Shown: positions 20,090-27,121 of the stretch, in pieces
Numbering within the stretch: position 1 is the stretch's first letter
How the letters are laid out: every line of letters begins with the position of its first letter
From: an uncultured Pseudomonas sp.
Lineage (GTDB): Bacteria; Pseudomonadota; Gammaproteobacteria; Pseudomonadales; Pseudomonadaceae
Assembly: GCF_946885885.1 (NCBI RefSeq)
Contig: NZ_CAMPHN010000003.1
Location: forward strand, 1 to 64,000
Length of the DNA stretch: 64,000 nucleotides
Direction of reading: 5' to 3'
Translations under genes and position numbers: made by a program
The notes under the pieces: generated by a model
The model's input: the letters and a program-made list of their open reading frames with translations, nothing else
Told to the model about the DNA's origin: nothing
Databases searched by the model: none

Positions 20090-20364
20090 GCTTCGTCTTT
20101 ACGGCGTGAGCGCAGGCGGGCAGTGACATCGTCCAGCGGGCTGAGCTTGCCAGCTTCGATCTCCTGGTTGCCCAGCGCCAGGACTTTCAGCAATGCCAGG
20201 GTTTCCTGAGTCTGCTCGTAGGAGCGTACGTCTTGGAGTACTGCCTTGGCCTCACCGTTCTGGGTGATAACTAGCGGCTCGCGCTGCTCGCCCAACTGCT
20301 TGAGCACCTCGGCAGCATTGGCCTTGAGGTAGCTGATGGGTTTGACTTGGCTGGAGTAGCGCAT
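20086..20364 (-). CDS. Phd/YefM-family antitoxin
   Basis: 92 residues, MRYSSQVKPISYLKANAAEV then LVITQNGEAKAVLQD, the N-terminal DNA-binding fold of Phd/YefM antitoxins. The C-terminal half should wrap the toxin. I start it at ATG 20364; longer in-frame starts add a non-conserved extension. Antitoxin precedes toxin with a four-base overlap, as is usual, and the pair should autoregulate. Confidence 0.9.
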   Translation of the reverse strand: MRYSSQVKPISYLKANAAEVLKQLGEQREPLVITQNGEAKAVLQDVRSYEQTQETLALLKVLALGNQEIEAGKLSPLDDVTARLRSRRKDEA

Positions 20365-20523
20365 GGTCGGTATCCGTGAAAGAGGTGGGTGACTGAATAT
20401 AGTCTTTATAAGGTTTTTATACATCCCGTGTCGCAACAGCTGCCGCAGTCTTTCCTACGTCCGTTGGGGGTGTTTCCTTGGATACACCCACAAAACAACC
20501 AGTCCTACCGTCTTCCCCGCATC

Positions 20524-20552
20524 GTGTTCCCCGCGTGAGCGGGGATGAGCCG
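20524..20552 (+). repeat. Solitary degenerate CRISPR repeat
   Basis: A 29-base sequence that differs from the main-array repeat at three positions (13, 14 and 26); the stem CCCCGC...GCGGGG is intact. It has the same orientation as the main array 10.6 kb away. No second repeat is found one period (61 bases) before or after it. It lies just ahead of the small gene at 20631. Confidence 0.8.
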
Positions 20553-20630
20553 CAGATATATCGTGCAGACAAGTCGCTGCTTTGGTTACAAAATGACCCG
20601 ATTCGCTTCGTCGACCCATGGAGGTCGAAT

Positions 20631-20804
20631 ATGACTGTACAAGCCCAAAAGTCTAGCAAGACCGAGAACCCGCATGTCGAGGCCGCTGAGCGCTTCCGTC
20701 AGTTGGCTCAGATCTTGGCTGGCGACCCTGCGGAGGCAAAGGCCTTTCGTGTAAAGACTGGCGTGTATAACACCAAGGGTCAGCTCAAAGCTGCCTATCG
20801 CTGA
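20631..20804 (+). CDS. 57-residue protein, likely antitoxin-like partner of the downstream pseudogene
   Basis: MTVQAQKSSKTENPHVEAAE starts a small charged protein ending GVYNTKGQLKAAYR. A good ribosome site (GGAGG, 20620-20625 region) precedes ATG 20631. Its TGA overlaps the ATG of the next reading frame (TGATG), the hallmark of a coupled two-gene module. I do not recognise a named domain. The small-upstream, larger-downstream plan is typical of toxin-antitoxin pairs; the antitoxin role is inference. Confidence 0.6.
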   Translation: MTVQAQKSSKTENPHVEAAERFRQLAQILAGDPAEAKAFRVKTGVYNTKGQLKAAYR

Positions 20805-21303
20805 TGTATCAACAGCTTCCCTCCTTTGTTCTGGGTTTCACGGATGTGATCGAGGGATTGGGGAAGCTGTCCTAGTCGGAGAGCACATCGCGCCGAGCGT
20901 CAATGACTACGCTTGGTTGGGTGAAGACTCCTATTTTGGGGAAAATAGCCCCGAGCGCGCCCTGAGCTACGCCGAGCACCTCAAAAATAACTCCAGACGC
21001 GGCAAGGGATCGATCAAGGACCCGTTTGTAGTAGGTGCTGTCATCGACCTCAAGCTCTGAGCCTTACAGATGAGGGGGCTCTAATTGAGCTCCAGGGAGC
21101 TCACGAGATCCTACTCGCGTCTTCGGACGAGATTCCTGTCAATGTCCCAGGTTTCAACGGCGACCAGGACAACCTGAAGCGGCATCTCGACTGGTACATC
21201 ATTCCGAAAGCAGACCCACATACAGGTCTGCGTACGAGACATGACGTGCATCAAAGGCTACTTCCGGCCTCGAAATGAAGACGGCTCTCTCTTTCAGCCA
21301 TAG
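20804..21303 (+). pseudogene. Frameshifted ADP-ribosyltransferase-like protein
   Basis: Joining frames reconstructs a family I recall as short uncharacterised proteins. Frame 1 reads MYQQLPSFVLGF to about 20839. Losing one base there switches to HGCDRGIGEAVLVGEHIAPS and then DYAWLGEDSYFGENSPERALSYA, ending in a stop at 21058. A third frame continues LSLTDEGALIELQGAHEILL, and a fourth ends HIQVCVRDMTCIKGYF with TAG at 21301. Intact relatives, as I remember them, read LGFHGCD and WLGHGIYFWE, which resembles an ART H...Y...E core. At least three frameshifts and an internal loss make it inactive. Confidence 0.6.
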
Positions 21304-21325
21304 CTTGTCTCGCTGTGTATCGGAC

Positions 21326-21415
21326 GTGTTTCCCGTGCCTGCGGGGATGAGCCAGTGGTGGTACATCTTCTCAGGATGATCCAGAAATATTCCCCACTTG
21401 CGCGGGGATAAACCA
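21326..21415 (+). CRISPR. Stand-alone mini-array: two degenerate repeats, one 32-base spacer
   Basis: Repeat copies at 21326-21354 (five differences from the array consensus) and 21387-21415 (nine differences) flank exactly 32 bases (21355-21386), so the period is 61 as in the main array. In both copies the stem-loop can still form: CCCGT/GCGGG with a wobble in the first, and a CCCCAC/GCGGGG stem with one mismatch in the second. Same strand as cas3, 155 bases upstream of its start. It is either a relic of an eroded array or a functional crRNA-like regulatory locus of the CreA/CreR kind. Confidence 0.8.
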
Positions 21416-21507
21416 CTGCATCGATTCTCTACATGTAGGGAACGCAGCCGCGTTCCCGGTGGCTGCAGGGAAGCATTTCCAGCTCTTCCGATTGCCGAAC
21501 TATCGTT

Positions 21508-21521
21508 GTGCTGGCACTTTG
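21508..21521 (+). promoter_or_regulatory. Motif GTGCTGGCACTTTG upstream of cas3
   Basis: Fourteen bases that recur with one change (GTGATGGCACTTTG) upstream of casA at 24925-24938. Here the motif ends 49 bases before the cas3 ATG. The start of the mini-array spacer (GTGGTGGTAC) agrees with it at eight of ten positions. It could be a shared operator, a promoter element or a crRNA-guided target. I find no convincing sigma-70 promoter in the same stretch. Confidence 0.4.
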
Positions 21522-21570
21522 GCTTAATGTTCTGTGTCACTTGATTCGCGCTGTTTTACGGGATTATCGA

Positions 21571-24228
21571 ATGAACGGATTCTCCAGTCTGAGTGATCAG
21601 GCCCGCAGGCTTTGGGCCAAGAGTGGCGACGGCTTCGGTCATGGCGTATTGGCGCATCTGCTGGATGTGGCGGCGGTGGCCGAAAGTATTCTCGAGCATG
21701 AGCCCGCCACTAGCCTCGACTGGGCGGCCCGGGCTCTGGGTGTGCAGCGCGAGCATGTGGCACGCTGGATCGCCTGCCTGATCGGTCTGCATGATTTCGG
21801 CAAGGCCATCCCCGGTTTTCAGGACAAATGGCCCGGGGGGCGGCAGGCCGACGAAGCCCTGGGGTTGGAGTTTCCCGCCCGTTCGTTGAGTGTCACCGAT
21901 CATGCCTGCGCCAGCGCCGCACTGCTCTGGGAGCACCTGCCGCGTCAGGGTATCGAGCACCTGCTGTGGATACGCCATGTATTGCAGGCCATCAGCGCCC
22001 ACCACGGCTACAACTTCAGCCAGAGCGAATTCAATCGCGCCAAGCCTCCCTTCGAACCGCCCGCCTGGGGCGCGGCGCGCAAGGAAATCTTCGAGGCCTA
22101 TTGGGCGGTGTTGGCACCGCAAGGTCAGCCACGGCTCGAGGCCTTGTCGCTGCCTGCTGTGCAATGGTTGGCCGGGCTGACCAGCGTGGCCGACTGGATC
22201 GGCTCCAATCCGGAATGGTTTCCCTTGGGCGAGCGGCATGACCTGCTGAGCGAGCACTATGCTGATGCCCGCAGGCGCGCCGACACCGCGTTGGCTGCCG
22301 TCGGCTGGTCGCACTACCGTCCATTGCTGGGCGAGCCGGCAGACGCCGATCGACTGATCGGACGCATCGTTCAGCGTCCCGAGTTCCGCGCCCGCCCCCT
22401 GCAACGCGAGGCCGACCGCCTGCTCGATGGCGTACAGGGGCCGGCCCTGCTGCTGGTCGAGGCGCCCATGGGCGAGGGCAAGACCGAGCTGGCTTTTCTC
22501 GCCCATCTGCGTTTGCAGGCCGCCAACCGGCACCGTGGCCTCTATGTGGCCTTGCCGACCCAGGCCACCGGCAACGCCTTGTTCAGCCGCGCCTTGACCT
22601 TCCTGCGCAGCTTTGCCGGCGAAGCCGCTATGGACGTGCAATTGGTGCATGGCGGCGCGATGCTCAACGAGCAGGTCGTCGAGTTGCGCGGTATTTATGG
22701 CGCTGCCGGCGACAGCGTGACTTCGTCTGCCTGGTTCTCGCAGCGGCGCCGACCGCTGTTGTCACCCTATGGGGTTGGCACCATCGATCAAGCATTGTTC
22801 GCCGCGCTCAACGTCAAGCATCACTTCGTGCGCCTTTGGGGGCTGGGCAACCGGGTGGTGGTGCTCGACGAAGTGCATGCCTACGACACCTACACCAGCG
22901 GCTTGATCGAAGCCTTGTTGCGTTGGCTCAAAGCCATGGGCAGCTCGGTGGTGCTGATGAGTGCGACTCTGCCCGTGCAACGCCGAGATGCCTTGCTGCG
23001 GGCTTGGGGGGTGAGCGATGAAGCGATTCCCGAACAGCCCTATCCGCGCCTGCTGTTGGCCGATAACCGTGGCTTGCGAGGCGCCACCTGCGAGTCGCGG
23101 CCGCTGCCGCCGATCGGCCTGCAAGCGGTCGCCGAGGATATCGACAGCCTGGTCGCCTGCGCCTTGGAGCGCTTGCAATTCGGCGGCTGCGGCGCACTGA
23201 TCGTCAATACCGTGGATCGCGCGCAAACGCTGTATCTCAAGCTGAAACAGCAGTTGGGCGAGGATGCGAGCCTGCTGCTGTTCCATGCGCGCTTCCCGGT
23301 CGACCAACGTGGCGAGCGGGAGCAACAGGTCCTGGCGCGCTTCGGCCAGAGCGGCACACGGCCGGCCAAGGCCCTGCTGATCGCCACCCAGGTGGCCGAG
23401 CAGAGCCTGGATATCGACTTCGACTTTATGCTCACCGACCTGGCCCCGGTCGACCTGATCCTCCAGCGCGCCGGCCGCCTGCACCGCCACCAGCGCACGC
23501 GGCCAAATGCCCATGCCGAGGCGCAGCTATTTGTCGCCGGCCTAGATCCCGCGCAACGGCCCGACTTGAAAACCACCGCCTGGGAATACGTCTACGAGCC
23601 CTACATCCTCGGCCGCACCTGGGCGCTGCTATCGCGGGAAAGCGAGTTGCAATTGCCGCGGGATATCGACCGCCTGGTGCAGGCGGTGTATGGCGATGAC
23701 GAGCTGCCGGCCGATCTCGCCGAGGCAGATCGCGCCTTTATCGAGGATGAGGCGTATGGAGGTCATCTAGGCAAACGCCAGACCGAACGAATGATGGCGC
23801 TCAATGTGGCCGTCGACCCCGAGGCCGAGCCGCAGAGTGCCTACCTGCAAAAATGTCGCGGTTATGAAGAAGGCGAAGAGGGCCTGGGCCTGCCCAACTA
23901 CACCCGCCTGGGCGACGACTCCATCACCCTTGTCCCTGTGCATGTCATGGCGGGCGGCTGGAGCCTGACGCCAGATGGCGATGTCTTCGATCCCGCGCAG
24001 ATGCTCCCCGATACCCTGGCCAAGCAGCTTCATGCCCGGCAACTGAAGACCTCGCGCAAGGCGCTGGTCAAACACGCGCAGGGTGAAGAATCGCCCCTTG
24101 CGTTCAGCGAACATCCACTGCTGCGTCACCTCAAGCCGTTGCGCCTGACCGATGGCTGCTTGCAGATAGGTCGCTTGACGGTTCGTCTGGATGATGAGCT
24201 GGGGTTGGTTTATCAGCGCGAGGCGTAA
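21571..24228 (+). CDS. cas3: Type I-E CRISPR nuclease-helicase Cas3
   Basis: 885 residues. The N-terminal HD nuclease domain shows His29 (LAHLLDV), His74-Asp75 in GLHDFGKAIPGF, and AHHGYN. The SF2 helicase follows: Walker A MGEGKTE (300-306), DEVH box (433-436) in VVVLDEVHAYD, MSATLP, and motif VI QRAGRLHRH. It is recruited to Cascade-bound DNA and degrades the displaced strand. I start at ATG 21571 (MNGFSSLSDQ); the ORF is open further upstream without a good start. It is separated from casA by a toxin-antitoxin pair on the opposite strand. Confidence 0.97.
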   Translation: MNGFSSLSDQARRLWAKSGDGFGHGVLAHLLDVAAVAESILEHEPATSLDWAARALGVQREHVARWIACLIGLHDFGKAIPGFQDKWPGGRQADEALGLEFPARSLSVTDHACASAALLWEHLPRQGIEHLLWIRHVLQAISAHHGYNFSQSEFNRAKPPFEPPAWGAARKEIFEAYWAVLAPQGQPRLEALSLPAVQWLAGLTSVADWIGSNPEWFPLGERHDLLSEHYADARRRADTALAAVGWSHYRPLLGEPADADRLIGRIVQRPEFRARPLQREADRLLDGVQGPALLLVEAPMGEGKTELAFLAHLRLQAANRHRGLYVALPTQATGNALFSRALTFLRSFAGEAAMDVQLVHGGAMLNEQVVELRGIYGAAGDSVTSSAWFSQRRRPLLSPYGVGTIDQALFAALNVKHHFVRLWGLGNRVVVLDEVHAYDTYTSGLIEALLRWLKAMGSSVVLMSATLPVQRRDALLRAWGVSDEAIPEQPYPRLLLADNRGLRGATCESRPLPPIGLQAVAEDIDSLVACALERLQFGGCGALIVNTVDRAQTLYLKLKQQLGEDASLLLFHARFPVDQRGEREQQVLARFGQSGTRPAKALLIATQVAEQSLDIDFDFMLTDLAPVDLILQRAGRLHRHQRTRPNAHAEAQLFVAGLDPAQRPDLKTTAWEYVYEPYILGRTWALLSRESELQLPRDIDRLVQAVYGDDELPADLAEADRAFIEDEAYGGHLGKRQTERMMALNVAVDPEAEPQSAYLQKCRGYEEGEEGLGLPNYTRLGDDSITLVPVHVMAGGWSLTPDGDVFDPAQMLPDTLAKQLHARQLKTSRKALVKHAQGEESPLAFSEHPLLRHLKPLRLTDGCLQIGRLTVRLDDELGLVYQREA

Positions 24229-24230
24229 GT

Positions 24231-24512
24231 TCAGTCGGCGCTTGGCCACTGGCGCGCCGTATGCAGCACACGGAGTATCCGCACCTGATCATTGGCCAGG
24301 TCGTAGATCATCAGGTAGTGCTGGTGAACGACCAGTTCGCGAGTGCCGCTTACCCGGCCTGGCCGTCCCAGGCCGGGATGATCGGCCAGGCGGCTGGCTT
24401 TTTCCGCGAACAGCTCATCCAGCGCCAGAGCGGCGATCGGATTGTCCTGGGCGATATAGCTGCGGATTGACTGGCGATCACTCAACGCGAGGCGCGTCCA
24501 GGCCAGACTCAC
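24231..24512 (-). CDS. ParE/RelE-family toxin inside the cas locus
   Basis: 93 residues of the ParE/RelE fold: MSLAWTRLALSDRQSIRSYI, then a basic core HPGLGRPGRVSGTRELVVHQ and HYLMIYDLANDQVRILRVLH with the C-terminal HTARQWP typical of this subgroup. Two bases separate its stop from the convergent cas3 stop. It overlaps its antitoxin by four bases. Confidence 0.9.
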   Translation of the reverse strand: MSLAWTRLALSDRQSIRSYIAQDNPIAALALDELFAEKASRLADHPGLGRPGRVSGTRELVVHQHYLMIYDLANDQVRILRVLHTARQWPSAD

Positions 24513-24799
24513 GACGCGGAGCTGTCCATTTTACGGCGCGTTTCAGCGCGCCAGGCAGCTGCTTCGGTCTCCACGTCCTCGCTGCTGAGCAGATCACCGG
24601 CATTGGCCGAGTCCAGCCCCATCTGCACCTGGCGCCTAAGCCAGGCGTCATGCTCGGCGGCTTCCTCCTGCTGACGCACGAAATCACGCATGAAGTCGCG
24701 CAGCAGCTGGGCGCCTGTGCGGTCACGCGCTTTGGCGGCCTGGGCAAACTCGCTTTTCAGTGCTTCATCGACGCGGAAAGTAAAGGTGGCTTCACTCAT
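24509..24799 (-). CDS. Antitoxin partner (ribbon-helix-helix type) inside the cas locus
   Basis: 96 residues from ATG 24799. MSEATFTFRVDEALKSEFAQ followed by AAKARDRTGAQLLRDFMRDF is a beta-strand/helix/helix DNA-binding start like RelB/CopG antitoxins; the rest (EAAEHDAWLRRQVQMGLDSA) is the toxin-binding half. An in-frame extension to 24934 is not conserved in character. The pair is oriented against the cas genes, between cas3 and casA, and its promoter faces the casA promoter region. Confidence 0.85.
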   Translation of the reverse strand: MSEATFTFRVDEALKSEFAQAAKARDRTGAQLLRDFMRDFVRQQEEAAEHDAWLRRQVQMGLDSANAGDLLSSEDVETEAAAWRAETRRKMDSSAS

Positions 24800-24924
24800 G
24801 TTCGAGCATCCGAATGTGTTACAGAGTGAGTGCATCGTAGCACGTGATTGGCGAGTCGAAGCTTGGCTATGGATGGGCGGGCGGCGGTCAGGACTTTGTG
24901 CGGTTTGCTGATCTGGCTCATTTC

Positions 24925-24938
24925 GTGATGGCACTTTG
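24925..24938 (+). promoter_or_regulatory. Motif GTGATGGCACTTTG upstream of casA
   Basis: Second copy of the motif found before cas3 (21508-21521). It ends 77 bases before the casA ATG, in the gap between the divergently placed antitoxin and casA. Presence before both cas transcription units argues for joint control. Confidence 0.4.
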
Positions 24939-25015
24939 TCTGCTTTACTGCAGGCCTGTCGGATTCAGGGAGAGGGATATGGAATCACACAGAGAACAGG
25001 GAGCGGAGGTGCGGC

Positions 25016-26578
25016 ATGAATGAATCGTTCTGCCTGCTCGACGAGCCATGGCTGGCGGTACGGATGCATGACGGGCAGGTTCTTGAGCTGGGCTTGCTGG
25101 AACTTTTCGAGCGCGCCAGCGAGATCGGCGCCCTGGCGGAAACCTCGCCGACGAGTCTGATCGCCCAATACCGGTTGCTGCTGGCGATTACCCATCGCGC
25201 CATCACCCAGGCGCAAGGGCGCTGGACGGATGTCGAGCGCATGCGCTGGTATCGGGACGGACTGCCATTGGCGGCAATTCGCGATTATCTGCAGCGCTGG
25301 CGTGAGCGCTTCTGGCTGTTCCATTCGCAGCATCCCTTTATGCAGGTAGCAGCGCTCGCCGAAGCGGAAGAAACCCGCGACAAGCACAAGCCCTGGACGC
25401 AGATTTCCCTGGCCAGCGCCAATGGCAATACCCCAGTGGTATTCGATCACTCCTGTGATCTGACGCCACGCCCCATCTTGCCCGCCGATGCGTTGCGTAC
25501 CCTGCTGGGGTTTATGCAGTTCACCCCCGGCGGCTTGGTCAAGACCATTCGTGACTCCGACAAGGCCGGCGCTCTGGCCAATACCGCCGCCGTTATGCCG
25601 CTCGGTGCGTCATTGGCACAAAGCCTCTGCCTGGCGCTGCACCCGCCGACCCAAGCCGGCCACGAGGATTTGCCCTGTTGGGAGCTAAACCCGCCGAGCA
25701 TTACCCAGCTTCGCAACGACCCTTTGTTGGCAACAGGACCCAACGACCGCTATAGCCGCCAGACCCGCGCCGTGCTGTTGCTGCCCGACGAGCAGGGCCA
25801 GGTGCAGTGGATACGCTTTGCTGCCGGCATTGCCCTGGGCGACGATATTCAGGCCCCCGATCCCATGGCCAGTTACCGCGCCGGCAGCAACAGTCTGGTG
25901 CGCTTGAGCTTTACCGAAGGCCGTGCGTTCTGGCGTGATCTGCCGGCTCTGTTGCCGGATGCCGAAGGCCTGGCTTGCCAGCCAGCGGCGGTATTGGGGT
26001 GGGCGGCTAATTTGCAGTTTCTCTTGGGTAGCAGTCAGCAGCCCCTTCTGGTGGCGGGGCTGGCCAGCGATCAAGCCAAGCTGTTGCGCTGGCGCTCCGA
26101 GAGCATCACCTTGCCGACCGCGCTGCTGGCTTCCCCGGAATGTGCGAACGAGTTGCGTATCTACGTGCGCCGAGCCGAAGAGCTGTTCGGCGCTATCCGC
26201 AAACTCGCCGCCAGTATGCTGGCCGAGACCCTGCCCGACCCTGGCAGCAAGGACACTTATGCCAGGGCGCGCAGCCTATTCGACAGCGGCCCGGCCGCAG
26301 CGCTGTATTTCGCCTCGGTCGAGCGTTCCCTGGGCCAGGTGATGCGTTTATTGGGTAGCGGCGATCTGGATGATCTGGATAAAGCCGAAGCCCAGTGGCA
26401 GCAAACTTTGCTGGCTGCAGCGCTGGCTGCCTGGCAGGCGGTGCGGGAGGGCTTGGGTCGCTCGCCTAGGGCCTTGCGTGCCGACGCCAAACTTTATCCG
26501 CGCTTGTTGGCTTTGCTACACCCGTTGCGTCCCACTGAGAACAAACTTCCCATCGCCGACAAGGAGGCCCGTGCATGA
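25016..26578 (+). CDS. casA: Cascade large subunit Cse1/CasA (Cas8e)
   Basis: 520 residues, the normal size for Cas8e, which reads the PAM and holds Cas3. The family start is recognisable (FCLLDEPWLAVRMHDG, LGLLELFERA) as are FWLFHSQHPFMQVA, TPGGLVKTI and ENKLPIADKEA at the end. GGAGCGGAGG lies just before ATG 25016. The stop overlaps casB by four bases (ATGA), so the Cascade genes are translationally coupled. Confidence 0.95.
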   Translation: MNESFCLLDEPWLAVRMHDGQVLELGLLELFERASEIGALAETSPTSLIAQYRLLLAITHRAITQAQGRWTDVERMRWYRDGLPLAAIRDYLQRWRERFWLFHSQHPFMQVAALAEAEETRDKHKPWTQISLASANGNTPVVFDHSCDLTPRPILPADALRTLLGFMQFTPGGLVKTIRDSDKAGALANTAAVMPLGASLAQSLCLALHPPTQAGHEDLPCWELNPPSITQLRNDPLLATGPNDRYSRQTRAVLLLPDEQGQVQWIRFAAGIALGDDIQAPDPMASYRAGSNSLVRLSFTEGRAFWRDLPALLPDAEGLACQPAAVLGWAANLQFLLGSSQQPLLVAGLASDQAKLLRWRSESITLPTALLASPECANELRIYVRRAEELFGAIRKLAASMLAETLPDPGSKDTYARARSLFDSGPAAALYFASVERSLGQVMRLLGSGDLDDLDKAEAQWQQTLLAAALAAWQAVREGLGRSPRALRADAKLYPRLLALLHPLRPTENKLPIADKEARA

Positions 26579-27111
26579 GCGAATACGCGCAAAGCTTCAT
26601 CACGCATCTGCAGCGTTTGCATGAGCGTGACCGTGGCGCCCTGGCGATACTCAGGCGCAGCCTGGGTTTCGCTCCCGGTGCTTATGCCCCCGCCTATCCC
26701 TATGTGGAGCGCTTTGTGGCGGCCGAGTGGCATGCCCAGGATGCCTCGCGTCTGGCGCTGTATCTGGTGGCCGGCTTGTATGCCGCGCACCCCAAGCAGG
26801 CGTCGAAAAACCTCGCTGCCAGTTTGGGCGAGCTGATGCGTCAGCGCGACAGCGCCAGCATCGAGCAACGTTTCATCGCCCTGCTGGGAGCCGATGCCGA
26901 GAACCTTGCGGTTTATCTACGGCAGATCGTCAGCCTGCTGGCGGCCGGCGATCTGCCGCTGGACTACGGCGTGCTGCTGCGCGACCTGAGTGTCTGGCTC
27001 AATCCGCATATCGACCCCGAGCGCCGCGATGCCGTACGCCAGCGCTGGGCGCGGGACTTCTATCGCGCGTTGGCGACACCCGCCGCCACCGAACAAGCTG
27101 CCAACGACTGA
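26575..27111 (+). CDS. casB: Cascade small subunit Cse2/CasB
   Basis: 178 residues. MSEYAQSFITHLQRLHERDR and GALAILRRSLGFAPG are typical of Cse2, the dimeric belly subunit that stabilises the crRNA and target strand. It starts inside the casA stop and is followed after ten bases by casC. Confidence 0.94.
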   Translation: MSEYAQSFITHLQRLHERDRGALAILRRSLGFAPGAYAPAYPYVERFVAAEWHAQDASRLALYLVAGLYAAHPKQASKNLAASLGELMRQRDSASIEQRFIALLGADAENLAVYLRQIVSLLAAGDLPLDYGVLLRDLSVWLNPHIDPERRDAVRQRWARDFYRALATPAATEQAAND

Positions 27112-27121
27112 GAGGGACATC

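Noticed and set aside
20417..20659. 80-codon minus-strand ORF over the solitary repeat
   Set aside because: It contains the translated repeat (SSPLTRGT-like) and has no start signal; it is antisense to the 57-codon gene.
21355..21386. Exact self-target of the mini-array spacer within this window
   Set aside because: By eye I found only the partial matches before cas3 and casA; no full or PAM-proper match was seen, so no firm target is claimed.
21511..21524. TGGCACTTTGGCTT as a sigma-54 promoter for cas3
   Set aside because: The GG to GC spacing is too short for the -24/-12 pattern, and the casA copy lacks GC at the right place.
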